Shown piece after piece: positions 8,129 to 16,829 of a stretch of DNA of 64,000 nucleotides. Numbering within the stretch: position 1 is the stretch's first letter; each line of letters begins with the position of its first letter. Source of the stretch: CAUPWF01 sp964369425 (GTDB taxonomy: Bacteria; Bacillota; Clostridia; Lachnospirales; Lachnospiraceae). Location: assembly GCA_964369425.1 (NCBI GenBank), contig CAYJGW010000004.1, forward strand, positions 22,938 through 86,937, written 5' to 3'. The notes beneath the pieces were generated by a model. The model made no database searches. It was not told where the DNA came from and saw only the letters and a program-made list of their open reading frames with translations. The position numbers and the translations under genes were made by a program.

Positions 8129-8818
8129 TTATCTATCCCCTGCTAAATCTTCTAGCGTTAGAAAACCTTCTTCGCTTTCATTCACTCCATAAACATCAAT
8201 CCTATGATAAGTAACAGGATGTTCCTTTAAAGGTATTTTCATAAACTCGAAAAAATTGTTAATTACTAATTCCGGCTTAATGTTATCTACGCTTCCTGAA
8301 GCCAGTAATAATTCAATTCCACCATTCGTACTAAACATTTCATAGATAAATGGTTTTAAATTAATTTCTCTTTCACTTTTTTTGGTCTTTTTTGTTATCA
8401 AAATTTCTGATTGAGATAAATACTTGTCTATTATTTCACTCATTTGTTCTTGATCTGTAATCTGTATTTGAGCAAGGTATCTAGCAGCTGTAACTAATGC
8501 CATTGATGCTTTTTGTTTTTCAGGCACTTCACGAAAGCTTAGTACCTCAATTCCCTCCACCATTACCTTATTCAAGCGTGCTACTGCTTCTTCACTAGTT
8601 ATGGTATCAACCAATTCGATATCCAAGTATTCTCCATCACTAGTAAGACCTACACCGAGTGGGTTTGCAAAAGACATAATCATATGAGGGCTATATCCTT
8701 TGGAAAATGCAATGGGAATCTCTGCACGTCGCATTGACTTTTGAAAGTATCGCATAATATCCAAATGACCTATGAATTTCATAACCCCATATTTACGAAA
8801 TTTAATTCTTATCTTCAT
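8129..8818 (-). CDS. TIGR03936 family protein (DUF2344), radical-SAM associated
   Basis: The 229-aa protein begins RIKFRKYGVMKFIGHLD and contains FSKGYSPHMIMSFANPLGVG, both typical of DUF2344. The family is almost always encoded beside a TIGR03960 radical SAM gene, as here, or fused to it; its function is not established, though an RNA-modification role has been suggested from context. ATG at 8818 has AAAGGAGG with 8-nt spacing; the in-frame ATG 9 nt upstream would be too close to that site. It overlaps the upstream gene by 17 nt. Confidence 0.9.
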   Translation of the reverse strand: MKIRIKFRKYGVMKFIGHLDIMRYFQKSMRRAEIPIAFSKGYSPHMIMSFANPLGVGLTSDGEYLDIELVDTITSEEAVARLNKVMVEGIEVLSFREVPEKQKASMALVTAARYLAQIQITDQEQMSEIIDKYLSQSEILITKKTKKSEREINLKPFIYEMFSTNGGIELLLASGSVDNIKPELVINNFFEFMKIPLKEHPVTYHRIDVYGVNESEEGFLTLEDLAGDR

Positions 8819-10667
8819 AGCATACACCTCCTTTAAATATCATGGCACCACAGTTAGAACAATTAGCCTTACAGTTTTTTGTTACAAGTGCTTTAACAGC
8901 ATTATCGTATTCATCCTTTAAAAATTCTTTTGTAACACCGATATCGATAAAGTCCCATGGAAGAATTTCATCGAAGGCTCGTCCACGATAAATATAAAAG
9001 TCTAAATCTATCTCTAATTCTTTGATAGCTTCTAACCAAGTTTCATTACAAAAATGTTCAGACCAAGAATCAAAAATACATCCCTTTTTATAGGCATTTA
9101 ATATCACTCTAGAAATTCTTCTATCCCCTCTTGCAATCAAACCTTCCAGAAGGGTAACATCTGCTTCGTGCCAGTTATATCGAAGACTCTTTCGATTTAA
9201 TTGGGCTTGCATTTCGTTATTTACAGTAAGGGCTTTTTCAATATATTCTGCACTTGTATACATTTTAGACCATTGAAATGGTGTAAATGGTTTCGGAATA
9301 AAAAACGATGTACTTGAAGTAATCTGGCATTTGCCATTTCTTTCTTGTTTTGGTATTTCATAGTATTTTCGTGCAATCTGATCTGCTAGATGTGCAATTC
9401 CTTTGATATCTTCCATTGTCTCAGTAGGTAATCCAAGCATAAAGTAAAGTTTTACTTTTTGCCACCCTCCTTCAAAGGCTTGCATAGCACCATTTAGAAT
9501 TTGATCTTCTGTTAATCCTTTGTTGATAACATCGCGCAAACGTTGCGTGCCTGCTTCAGGTGCAAAGGTCAAACTACTCTTTCTTACATCCTGTACTTTT
9601 TGCATAACATCTAAAGAAAAGGAATCAATTCTAAGAGATGGTAAGGAGATGTTAATACCTTTTTCCTTAAACTCATCAATAAGAAATTCTATTAGTTCTC
9701 TTAAATAAGTATAATCACTAGAACTAAGGGAACTAAGGGATATTTCTTCATGTCCTGTATTTTTAAGCATGTTATAAGCATATTTTTTCAATATTTCTAA
9801 ATCTTTTTCTCTAGTTGGTCTATAAATCATTCCAGCTTGGCAAAATCTACAACCACGTATGCAACCTCTTTGAATTTCTAAGACAACACGATCTTGTGTG
9901 CACTTTATAAAAGGTACTACTGGTTTTTCTGGATAGATAACTTCCGAAAGCTCTGGCACCACTTGTTTTTTTATTTTATTAGGTATTCCTTCAACAATTG
10001 ATAGAAAAGATTCTATTTCTCCATTCTCCTTGTAAGTAACAGTGTAAAGTGAAGGTGCATAAATTCCAGGAATTTTTGCAGCAATTTTCAAAAATTCCTC
10101 TCTGCTTTTACCAGATTCCTTGTGAACTTTATATGCATCTAATAATTGATTGTAACTGACCTCTCCTTCTCCGATATAAAATAAATCAAAAAATTCCGCA
10201 AGAGGTTCTGGATTATACGCACAAGGTCCACCTCCAATAATAATTGGATCATCCTGTGTTCTATCTTTTGCAAACAATGGAATTTGAGCCAATTCAAGAA
10301 TTTGTAATACATTTGTATAACTCATCTCATACTGTAAAGTGATACCCAAAAAGTCAAATTCCTTTAGAGGGTCTTGGGACTCTAATGCAAACAATGGAAT
10401 TTTCGTATCTCGCAACACTTTGTCTAGGTCTACCCATGGAGAATAGACTCTTTCACACCAAGTATCTTCACGTTCATTAAACATTGCGTATAAAATCTGC
10501 ATACCTAAATGTGACATTCCAATTTCATAAACATCTGGAAAACACATGGCAAAGCGAATCGCAATTTCATTTTTTTTCTTAACTACTGTATTTATTTCAT
10601 TACCAATATAGCGAGCTGGTTTATCGATTTCTAACAGTATTTCATCACTTAAAGCTAGTTTTTTCAT
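8802..10667 (-). CDS. TIGR03960 family B12-binding-like radical SAM protein
   Basis: The 621-aa protein has an N-terminal B12-binding-like region (MCFPDVYEIGMSHLG), then the radical SAM motif QRGCIRGCRFCQAG (CxxxCxxC, about residues 268-275), and a Cys-rich C-terminus (KNCKANCSNCGAMIF). The sequence fits TIGR03960, whose reaction is unknown. It overlaps the DUF2344 gene by 17 nt, so the two are probably made together as a functional pair, followed by the RNase G gene. A strong promoter lies just upstream. Confidence 0.92.
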   Translation of the reverse strand: MKKLALSDEILLEIDKPARYIGNEINTVVKKKNEIAIRFAMCFPDVYEIGMSHLGMQILYAMFNEREDTWCERVYSPWVDLDKVLRDTKIPLFALESQDPLKEFDFLGITLQYEMSYTNVLQILELAQIPLFAKDRTQDDPIIIGGGPCAYNPEPLAEFFDLFYIGEGEVSYNQLLDAYKVHKESGKSREEFLKIAAKIPGIYAPSLYTVTYKENGEIESFLSIVEGIPNKIKKQVVPELSEVIYPEKPVVPFIKCTQDRVVLEIQRGCIRGCRFCQAGMIYRPTREKDLEILKKYAYNMLKNTGHEEISLSSLSSSDYTYLRELIEFLIDEFKEKGINISLPSLRIDSFSLDVMQKVQDVRKSSLTFAPEAGTQRLRDVINKGLTEDQILNGAMQAFEGGWQKVKLYFMLGLPTETMEDIKGIAHLADQIARKYYEIPKQERNGKCQITSSTSFFIPKPFTPFQWSKMYTSAEYIEKALTVNNEMQAQLNRKSLRYNWHEADVTLLEGLIARGDRRISRVILNAYKKGCIFDSWSEHFCNETWLEAIKELEIDLDFYIYRGRAFDEILPWDFIDIGVTKEFLKDEYDNAVKALVTKNCKANCSNCGAMIFKGGVCYEDKN

Positions 10668-10703
10668 ATTTTTCCTTTCAAATCATATCTACGTACTTGT
10701 TGA

Positions 10704-10732
10704 ATCATAATCTATGTAGCGCAAGACGTCAA
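10704..10732 (-). promoter_or_regulatory. Sigma-A promoter of the TIGR03960-DUF2344-rng run
   Basis: On the minus strand TTGACG (10727-10732) and TATGAT (10704-10709) are spaced by 17 nt. The -35 box starts directly after the TAG stop of the upstream small membrane protein gene. The distance to the radical SAM ATG gives a leader of about 30 nt. Confidence 0.85.
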
Positions 10733-11041
10733 CTACTTTGTGAACCAAGTAGCAACAGATTCCATATGAACATCAGACTCAATAATATGAACAACTAGTT
10801 CAGAACTATAATCTCCAATCTTTAACTGATTGTAATCTGCTGTTGCAAATAGAACAAATAAAACCAATGCGGCTCCCAATCTTGCAGAAAAATTTGATTT
10901 TTTACTAATAGTATTCGTTCCATATAAGTCCTTGTAAATATTTTGGTGTCTAGGATGCACCGCTGGAATTTCTCTTGATTCTTTGTATAAATTTCTCGTT
11001 TGTTGAAGTAACTCTTTGCGTCGGTATTCATTTTCATTCAT
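10733..11041 (-). CDS. Hypothetical single-pass membrane protein
   Basis: I do not recognise this 102-aa protein. The first 50 residues are charged and probably cytoplasmic (NEYRRKELLQQTRNLYKES), followed by one hydrophobic segment (about 54-71, ARLGAALVLFVLFATADY) and a short outer tail. The start at 11041 has GAGGTG 5 nt upstream. It is flanked by the his operon terminator on one side and the next gene's promoter on the other, and so may be expressed alone. A second frame over the same bases is open but has no ribosome binding site. Confidence 0.65.
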   Translation of the reverse strand: MNENEYRRKELLQQTRNLYKESREIPAVHPRHQNIYKDLYGTNTISKKSNFSARLGAALVLFVLFATADYNQLKIGDYSSELVVHIIESDVHMESVATWFTK

Positions 11042-11064
11042 ACACTCACCTCACTAATACGTAA

Positions 11065-11102
11065 AGATAGACATATATTGTTATAACAATATATGTCTAT
11101 CT
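11065..11102 (-). terminator. Perfect 38-nt palindrome, terminator of the his operon
   Basis: An 18-bp arm (11065-11082) is followed by AT and its exact reverse complement (11085-11102). It lies 12 nt past the hisIE stop codon. On the minus strand the stem ends in TCTTTACG, a modest T-run. It most likely terminates his transcription; the unusual length and perfect AT-rich symmetry could alternatively make it a protein-binding site. Confidence 0.7.
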
Positions 11103-11114
11103 GATACTTTTATA

Positions 11115-12398
11115 CTATCTATCAGCAAGTTCGCCTATAATATCTTCCCATGTGACACCACGTTCAACCATAAGTACCATCGTGTGATATAAGAAATCAG
11201 ATATTTCATATTTTATTTCTTCTGGATTTGGGTTTTTTGCAGCAATTATAATTTCTGTACACTCTTCCCCTACTTTTTTCAAAATCTTATCAACACCTTT
11301 ATCTAATAGATAATTAGTGTAAGACCCTTCTTTTGGATTATTTTTTCTGTCTAAAATTGTACTATATACAGATTCAAAAACCTGGAGTGGATTTTTCTCA
11401 TTATACTCTCCACCTACAAGTGGTTTGTGAAAGCAGGACACTTCACCAGTATGACACGCTGGTCCAAGTTGGTTTACTTTTGCAAGCAATGTGTCATTAT
11501 CACAATCAAGTGTCACAGACTTTACAAATTGGAAATGACCAGATGTTTCACCTTTAATCCAAAGTTGTTTTCTACTTCGACTGTAATAAGTCATCCGACC
11601 AGTACGCATTGTCGTATAAAAAGATTCTTCATTCATGTATGCAAGCATCAAAATCTTTTCGGATTTGTAATCTTGGACAATGACAGGAATTAATCCCTCG
11701 TCATTCAATTTAAATTCCGAAAAATCCATTTTGCTCTCAAAGGTAGTAAGGGCAATACTTTCACTTTCACACTTATTTTTAAAAGCGTCAATTGAAACTC
11801 CTAATTCATTGATAAACTTTCCTGAAATCCCACGAACTCCCTTGCTTTTTAAAATTGACAAGATCTCATTTTCATTTTTCGTATCCGTCACAATTACACA
11901 AGGAATATTCGTCACGTTCACAACAGAATCTAAATCTAACCTGTGCATAAAGATAATTTGGCTGCTATATTCATTAATAATTTTTTGATGCTTGAATAAT
12001 GTATCAAAGTCATTTAGCGATACCGCTATCTTTTCTTTTCCAAAACGCTTTGATACTTCTTCAATCAATTTCAATGAAGTTTTCTTTGAAAGGTTTAAAA
12101 TTGCTCTTTTCGCACCAGCATATAAAATCTTTTTGACATCTTCTTGTCTGGCGATATTCCCCGCTACAATCATAGGAACACGAATTGCCCTACTAATTTT
12201 TTTTAGCATATCAATGGTCTCGTCATGCTCCTCATCGGAACTTGATAGGTCAAAAACCAGTAACTCATCTGCGCCATTACTACTGTATGACTTTGCTAAC
12301 TTTACTACATCATTCGACAAAATCGTCTCATCGTCAAACCAAGTAACTGCTTTTCCGTTCTTTATAAATATACTTGGTATAATCTTTTTGTAATTCAT
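11115..12398 (-). CDS. hisIE: HisIE with an extra N-terminal HisF-like domain
   Basis: The C-terminal half carries phosphoribosyl-AMP cyclohydrolase (about 225-325; SRSRKQLWIKGETSG, DCDND, ACHTGEVSCF with the metal Cys/His) and phosphoribosyl-ATP pyrophosphohydrolase (about 335-427; GSYTNYLL, KVGEECTEIIIAAK), which do steps 2 and 3 of histidine synthesis. Residues 1-205 resemble HisF (KKIIPSIFIKNGKAV, GADELLVFDLSSS, IVAGNIARQEDVKKIL), but the barrel's catalytic aspartates seem absent: IFIKNG replaces LDVKDG and SLNDF replaces AIDAK. The length of 427 aa is about twice that of plain HisIE. It is the last gene of hisZGDB-IE. Confidence 0.93.
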   Translation of the reverse strand: MNYKKIIPSIFIKNGKAVTWFDDETILSNDVVKLAKSYSSNGADELLVFDLSSSDEEHDETIDMLKKISRAIRVPMIVAGNIARQEDVKKILYAGAKRAILNLSKKTSLKLIEEVSKRFGKEKIAVSLNDFDTLFKHQKIINEYSSQIIFMHRLDLDSVVNVTNIPCVIVTDTKNENEILSILKSKGVRGISGKFINELGVSIDAFKNKCESESIALTTFESKMDFSEFKLNDEGLIPVIVQDYKSEKILMLAYMNEESFYTTMRTGRMTYYSRSRKQLWIKGETSGHFQFVKSVTLDCDNDTLLAKVNQLGPACHTGEVSCFHKPLVGGEYNEKNPLQVFESVYSTILDRKNNPKEGSYTNYLLDKGVDKILKKVGEECTEIIIAAKNPNPEEIKYEISDFLYHTMVLMVERGVTWEDIIGELADR

Positions 12399-12413
12399 AA
12401 TAAGTTCTGCTCC

Positions 12414-13007
12414 TTAAATTAGACTTCCTTTTGTGGACCACACTCCTGTTAGTCGTGGTTCCAACATTGTTGCTTGATCCAAAGCTTTTCCAAAGGCTTT
12501 GAACAAAGCTTCTATCATATGATGATTATTTACACCATCTATAATTTTCAAATGTAGATTCATTGCGCCACTATATGAAACGGCATAAAAAAATTCTTTT
12601 ACCATTTCAGTATCTAAATCACCGCATTGATCTACAGAAAATTCAGCAAAATAGTTCAGATATGGTCTCCCAGATAAGTCAATGGCGCAAAGTGCAAGCG
12701 TTTCATCCATTGGTAAATAAAAATTGCCATATCGTTTTATTCCTTTTTTATCTCCTAGAGCTTCTAAAATTGCTCTTCCTAGAACAATGCCTACATCTTC
12801 TATAGTATGGTGTGAATCCACTTCCACATCACCATCCACAGTTAAAATCAAATCAAACAATCCATGTTTTGCAAACCCGTTTAACATATGATCAAAAAAC
12901 GGGATTTTTGTTGATACTTCTGCTTTTCCACTCCCATCAAGGTTTAATGACAATGTAATCTTTGTCTCGCTAGTTTCACGAGCGCAAGTAACTAAACGAT
13001 TTTCCAT
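12414..13007 (-). CDS. hisB: Imidazoleglycerol-phosphate dehydratase HisB
   Basis: This enzyme dehydrates imidazole glycerol phosphate in the sixth step of histidine synthesis. The 197-aa monofunctional form shows FFDHMLNGFAKHG, the metal-binding DSHHTIEDVG and, near the end, NNHHMIEALFKAFG. ATG at 13007 follows AAGGAGG with a suitable gap and avoids a long overlap with hisD that the upstream open frame would create. It lies 13 nt after hisD and 15 nt before hisIE. Confidence 0.96.
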   Translation of the reverse strand: MENRLVTCARETSETKITLSLNLDGSGKAEVSTKIPFFDHMLNGFAKHGLFDLILTVDGDVEVDSHHTIEDVGIVLGRAILEALGDKKGIKRYGNFYLPMDETLALCAIDLSGRPYLNYFAEFSVDQCGDLDTEMVKEFFYAVSYSGAMNLHLKIIDGVNNHHMIEALFKAFGKALDQATMLEPRLTGVWSTKGSLI

Positions 13008-13020
13008 AGAAGGTTCCTCC

Positions 13021-14307
13021 TTATTCAAATCTGACGCGTATAGAATTCGCATGCGCAGTCAGTTGTTCTTGTTCTGCAAAATACTCTATATCAGTATGTA
13101 TTTTTTCTAGTGCATCTTTGGAATACGCAATAATACTTGATTTTTTTATAAAATCATCCACCGAAAGAGGAGAAAAGAATTTTGCAGTTCCATTAGTCGG
13201 TAATACATGGTTTGGACCGGCAAAGTAATCACCTAATGGTTCACTACTGTATTCACCAATAAAAATTGCTCCAGCATTCCTGATTTTCATCATAACATCA
13301 TAGGGATCTTTTGTCATTATTTCTAGGTGTTCAGATGCAATCTCATTGGCAACTTCAATGACCTCTTCCATGGTATCAGCTATCAAGATATAGCCATAAT
13401 TATCCAATGATTTTCTCATAATATCTGTTCTTGATAGCGTTTCTACCATTTTTTCTATCTCATCATTAACTTGAACTGCAAGTCCTTCGTCATCTGTAAT
13501 CAAAATAGAGGAAGCTAGTTCATCGTGTTCTGCTTGTGATAAGAGATCAGCTGCAATATATCTTGGGTTTGCTGTTTTATCCGCAATTACAAGAATCTCA
13601 CTTGGTCCCGCCACTGAATCAATGCTAACATGACCGTACACCGCTTTTTTTGCTAGTGCTACATATATGTTTCCAGGTCCTACGATTTTATCTACTTTTT
13701 TTACACTTTCTGTTCCATAAGCCAACGCTCCAATGGCTTGTGCACCTCCTATTTTATAGATAACATCAACCCCGACTTCATTTGCTGCAACAAGTGTATT
13801 TGGATTTACCTTTCCATTTGGAGCCGGTGTTACCATAATGATTTCATCAACACCCGCCACTTTGGCCGGAACCACATTCATCAACACCGAAGATGGATAT
13901 GCCGCTTTACCTCCTGGTACATACACTCCTACACGTTCAAGAGGAGTAACTTTTTGTCCAAGCATAGTTCCATCTGGCTTTGAGTCAAACCAGCTATATT
14001 GCATCTGTTTACTGTGATAAGATTCTATATTTTTTATAGCTTTTTTTATGACAGCCAAAAATTCTTTGGAGACTGATTGGTAAGCTGATTCGATTTCTTC
14101 CTTCGAAACTACTATGCTTTCACTTGTTAACACTACATTATCAAACTTTTTTGTATATGAAAATAATGCGTTGTCTTTATTTTGCCTAATATCGTTTAAT
14201 ATCTTTTGCACAGAAGATTCGTAATCCTCGTAATTATTTGGACTTCGTTTCAACAAGGCATCTAAAACATTTTGTTTTGTATGAGCATCTAGTTTTTTAA
14301 CCTTCAA
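13021..14307 (-). CDS. hisD: Histidinol dehydrogenase HisD
   Basis: HisD catalyses the last two oxidations from histidinol to histidine with NAD. The 428-aa protein shows VPGGKAAYPSSVLM, GPGNIYVALAKK, SIDSVAGPSEILV and AEHDELASS, with the Gln-Xaa-Glu-His zinc/catalytic region (SQAEHD) and a late GPNHVLPTNGTAKF block. The start is TTG at 14307 with GGGAGGG 6 nt upstream. It begins 2 nt after hisG, pointing to coupled translation. Confidence 0.97.
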   Translation of the reverse strand: MKVKKLDAHTKQNVLDALLKRSPNNYEDYESSVQKILNDIRQNKDNALFSYTKKFDNVVLTSESIVVSKEEIESAYQSVSKEFLAVIKKAIKNIESYHSKQMQYSWFDSKPDGTMLGQKVTPLERVGVYVPGGKAAYPSSVLMNVVPAKVAGVDEIIMVTPAPNGKVNPNTLVAANEVGVDVIYKIGGAQAIGALAYGTESVKKVDKIVGPGNIYVALAKKAVYGHVSIDSVAGPSEILVIADKTANPRYIAADLLSQAEHDELASSILITDDEGLAVQVNDEIEKMVETLSRTDIMRKSLDNYGYILIADTMEEVIEVANEIASEHLEIMTKDPYDVMMKIRNAGAIFIGEYSSEPLGDYFAGPNHVLPTNGTAKFFSPLSVDDFIKKSSIIAYSKDALEKIHTDIEYFAEQEQLTAHANSIRVRFE

Positions 14308-14309
14308 TT

Positions 14310-14954
14310 TTAGCCCTCCCTTAAAATCTTTTGCAAATTTGTGATAATCGTCTTAATACGTTCATTTTCCATACGCATACTGACTGGATTTACAATTACT
14401 CTAGCTGAAAGTGGTATCATCTCTTCTAATACTTCTAGCCCGTTTTCTCTAAGTGTGGAACCTGTTTCAACAATATCTACAATTACTTCTGAGAGACCAA
14501 CAATTGGAGCTAATTCGATAGAACCATTTAACTTAATGATTTCCACAGTTTGATTCTTTGTATTATAAAAATAGTTCTTAGCAATATTTGGATACTTAGT
14601 GGCAACCCGAATTAAAGCATTGTGTTCTAGCAATGACTGCGCCTCTTTGGGACCACATACGCACATCCTACATGCACCAAAACCAAGATCAAGTACCTCA
14701 TGAACGCTTCTTCCTTCTTCTAAAATAGTGTCTTTACCGACAACTCCTATATCAGCAGCACCATATTCTACATAGGTTGGAACATCTGGTCCCTTTGATA
14801 AGAAAAATTTCAGTTTTAATTCTTCATTAACGAAGATAAGTTTTCTGGTGTCTTTATCGTATATTTCATCACAGGTAATTCCTATTTTTTCAAGCAATTC
14901 TAAAGTCTGCTTTGCTAGTCTTCCTTTACCTAATGCAAATGTTAAATATCTCAT
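14310..14954 (-). CDS. hisG: ATP phosphoribosyltransferase, short catalytic form HisG
   Basis: HisG condenses ATP with PRPP in the first step of histidine synthesis. The 214-aa length marks the short form, which lacks the C-terminal regulatory domain and needs HisZ; hisZ lies immediately upstream. Motifs include FALGKGRLAKQ at the N-terminus and DIVETGSTLRENGLEV in the PRPP-binding region. ATG at 14954 lies one base after the hisZ stop and about 10 nt after AAGGAG; the in-frame ATG 9 nt upstream would sit on the ribosome binding site. Confidence 0.95.
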   Translation of the reverse strand: MRYLTFALGKGRLAKQTLELLEKIGITCDEIYDKDTRKLIFVNEELKLKFFLSKGPDVPTYVEYGAADIGVVGKDTILEEGRSVHEVLDLGFGACRMCVCGPKEAQSLLEHNALIRVATKYPNIAKNYFYNTKNQTVEIIKLNGSIELAPIVGLSEVIVDIVETGSTLRENGLEVLEEMIPLSARVIVNPVSMRMENERIKTIITNLQKILREG

Positions 14955-14955
14955 T

Positions 14956-16218
14956 CTACACATTCTCCTTGCTGCTACTATTTATAATACGTCGTTCATC
15001 GGTTAAAAGATTTATAAGTTCTATGCTTTTATCATTTCGCAAAACCAATAGATTTTTACAAAAATTGCTTTTACCATAAAAGATGTACTGATTCAATTTC
15101 CCCTCATTTTGCATCTCCATAAGTTCAGCTATTTTCCCTTCTTTACGCATTCTATTCGCAAGAGAAATAGCTTTTCTTTTCATATCTTTATCATAGATAA
15201 TCAATTGATTTTCAGATACACATGAAATCACAACATTTTGACGATTTAAAGCATTTAATACATCATCTACAACAATGGCAAATCCGATAGCTGGAGCATG
15301 AACACCGAACTGTTTTAAGAGTTGATTATAACGTCCACCCTTTATCACTGAATTTCCGATACCATAGGTATAACCTCTAAAAACAATACCAGTATAGTAT
15401 TTATACATTCCGGTAATGGTAAAATCGAAAGTGATATATTCCGAGACTCCATGCATCTCTAACACTTCATTTATTCTTTCCAAACGCTCTACTGCCTTTA
15501 AAGCTTCTTCATTGATAGCTTTTGATTTGGCCATTTCTAAAACTTCTCTTCCGCCAATCAATTCTGGAAGCACGGCAAATGCATCTTTTATAGATTGATC
15601 TAGTCCTACTTTGGTAAGAATTTCCGCTACTCCATAGTAATTGCGATTCACCATTAATTCTTGCACTTCTTCTTGTGTTTGTTCATCTAGTTTGGCTGTA
15701 TCTAATAATCCTTTAATATAACCGATATGTCCTACACTGACTTGAAATTCAGTCATCCCTACACTTTTGAGACTCTCTACCGCCATTGCTATCATTTCAG
15801 CATCTACATCAATGGAGTCCACACCTATCAATTCTGCACCTAACTGAGTGTGTTCTTTCAATCTACCCTGATAGCTTGATGAATTAATAAAAGCACTTCC
15901 AGTATAACAAAATCTGTGAGGTGTATTTTCCGTATTGAGTTGGGTGGCAGCGACTCGGGCAATTGATGGGGTGATATCTGGACGTAGAGCTAGCATATTT
16001 CCTTCTCTATCAAAAAATTGGTAAAGTTTTTTACTGTCCGTTGTGCCAACCTCATCACTAAATACTTCAGAAAACTCAAAGGAAGGTGTTTGAATATCTT
16101 GAAATCCGTATAGTTTTAGAGTATCGTGGAGGGTGTTTTGAATGTATAACTTGTTTTTACACTCCATTTTATAAATGTCTCGAACACCTTCCGGTGTATG
16201 TAAATTTTTCTTTTTCAC
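14956..16218 (-). CDS. hisZ: ATP phosphoribosyltransferase regulatory subunit HisZ
   Basis: HisZ is a catalytically inactive paralogue of histidyl-tRNA synthetase that activates short HisG and confers histidine feedback. The 420-aa protein has class II synthetase-like motifs (TPEGVRDIYKME; RPDITPSIARVAAT; YYTGIVFRGYTYGIG; KGGRYNQLLKQFG) but ends without a clear anticodon-binding domain. The start is GTG at 16218 with AAGGAG 9 nt upstream. It is the first gene of the operon, behind a near-perfect promoter. Its place next to hisG argues against it being the real hisS. Confidence 0.94.
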   Translation of the reverse strand: MKKKNLHTPEGVRDIYKMECKNKLYIQNTLHDTLKLYGFQDIQTPSFEFSEVFSDEVGTTDSKKLYQFFDREGNMLALRPDITPSIARVAATQLNTENTPHRFCYTGSAFINSSSYQGRLKEHTQLGAELIGVDSIDVDAEMIAMAVESLKSVGMTEFQVSVGHIGYIKGLLDTAKLDEQTQEEVQELMVNRNYYGVAEILTKVGLDQSIKDAFAVLPELIGGREVLEMAKSKAINEEALKAVERLERINEVLEMHGVSEYITFDFTITGMYKYYTGIVFRGYTYGIGNSVIKGGRYNQLLKQFGVHAPAIGFAIVVDDVLNALNRQNVVISCVSENQLIIYDKDMKRKAISLANRMRKEGKIAELMEMQNEGKLNQYIFYGKSNFCKNLLVLRNDKSIELINLLTDERRIINSSSKENV

Positions 16219-16270
16219 GTTGGTTGTCTCCTTGTCGCTTTAGTGTGCTAATACGTTAAACTGCTTGTCC

Positions 16271-16299
16271 ATTATACTTTCCTTCTAAAAAAATGTCAA
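16271..16299 (-). promoter_or_regulatory. Consensus sigma-A promoter of the his operon
   Basis: On the minus strand TTGACA (16294-16299), a 17-nt spacer and TATAAT (16271-16276) match the consensus exactly. The TGA within TTGACA is the stop codon of recU. Only about 45 nt of leader separate the expected start site from hisZ, too short for a T-box riboswitch. Confidence 0.92.
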
Positions 16300-16829
16300 T
16301 CCCTTCTCGCTAAGTCTAATTGTAAGCCATCCAAATAGGGAACAAAGTACCCTTGAGATAATGTTAAAAAAAATGTATCATCTAACTCATCAAAGCGAAA
16401 ACTCTTCCGTCCACCTTCTTGCATACGCGTCCAAAAACGGTACATTTCATCAAATCGCATATAATATAAAAGATTGCGATGGGAAAAATAAATAATAATA
16501 AATGCTATTCCGTTTTGTCGTTCAAAGTCTTCCATAAACGATATTTGGTGACTATGGATATTTTGAAGTGGAAATGTATCAGTGCCACATTCTTTTGCAT
16601 CAAAGCAAATCGGAATACCTTGAACTGCTCCGATATAGTCAACAGTACTTTTTTGCTCAAAATATGCCAAAGTGATATGACGGCTTTCTTTGCTTATTTT
16701 TACAGGCGTAATAGGCGTCGGTATCTTTTGAATAAGCGCTAATCTACTTTGAGCGTACCGTTCGTTTGTTCTGTTTATAAATTCTTCTAATGTTGAACCT
16801 CTAAGGCCTCTCGAATTCCAAGTGCTCAT
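16296..16829 (-). CDS. recU: Holliday junction resolvase RecU
   Basis: RecU cleaves Holliday junctions in Firmicutes, replacing RuvC. The 177-aa protein shows the family's nuclease-fold features: RGLRGSTLEEFINRTN, a conserved PTPITPVKI, STVDYIGAVQGIPICFDAKE (D-E-K type metal centre), FPLQNIHSHQISFM and GGRKSF. ATG at 16829 has GAGG 5 nt upstream; it overlaps the 3' end of the pseudouridine synthase gene by 29 nt. The ruvAB genes elsewhere in this window lack ruvC, which fits RecU as the resolvase. Confidence 0.93.
   Translation of the reverse strand: MSTWNSRGLRGSTLEEFINRTNERYAQSRLALIQKIPTPITPVKISKESRHITLAYFEQKSTVDYIGAVQGIPICFDAKECGTDTFPLQNIHSHQISFMEDFERQNGIAFIIIYFSHRNLLYYMRFDEMYRFWTRMQEGGRKSFRFDELDDTFFLTLSQGYFVPYLDGLQLDLARRD

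Noticed and set aside
10822..11037. 71-aa frame over the small membrane protein at 10733-11041
   Set aside because: Overlaps a gene with a better start signal and shows no coherent protein features.
16219..16270. T-box or other amino-acid riboswitch upstream of hisZ
   Set aside because: The leader between the promoter and hisZ is only about 50 nt, and no specifier hairpin or T-box sequence is present.
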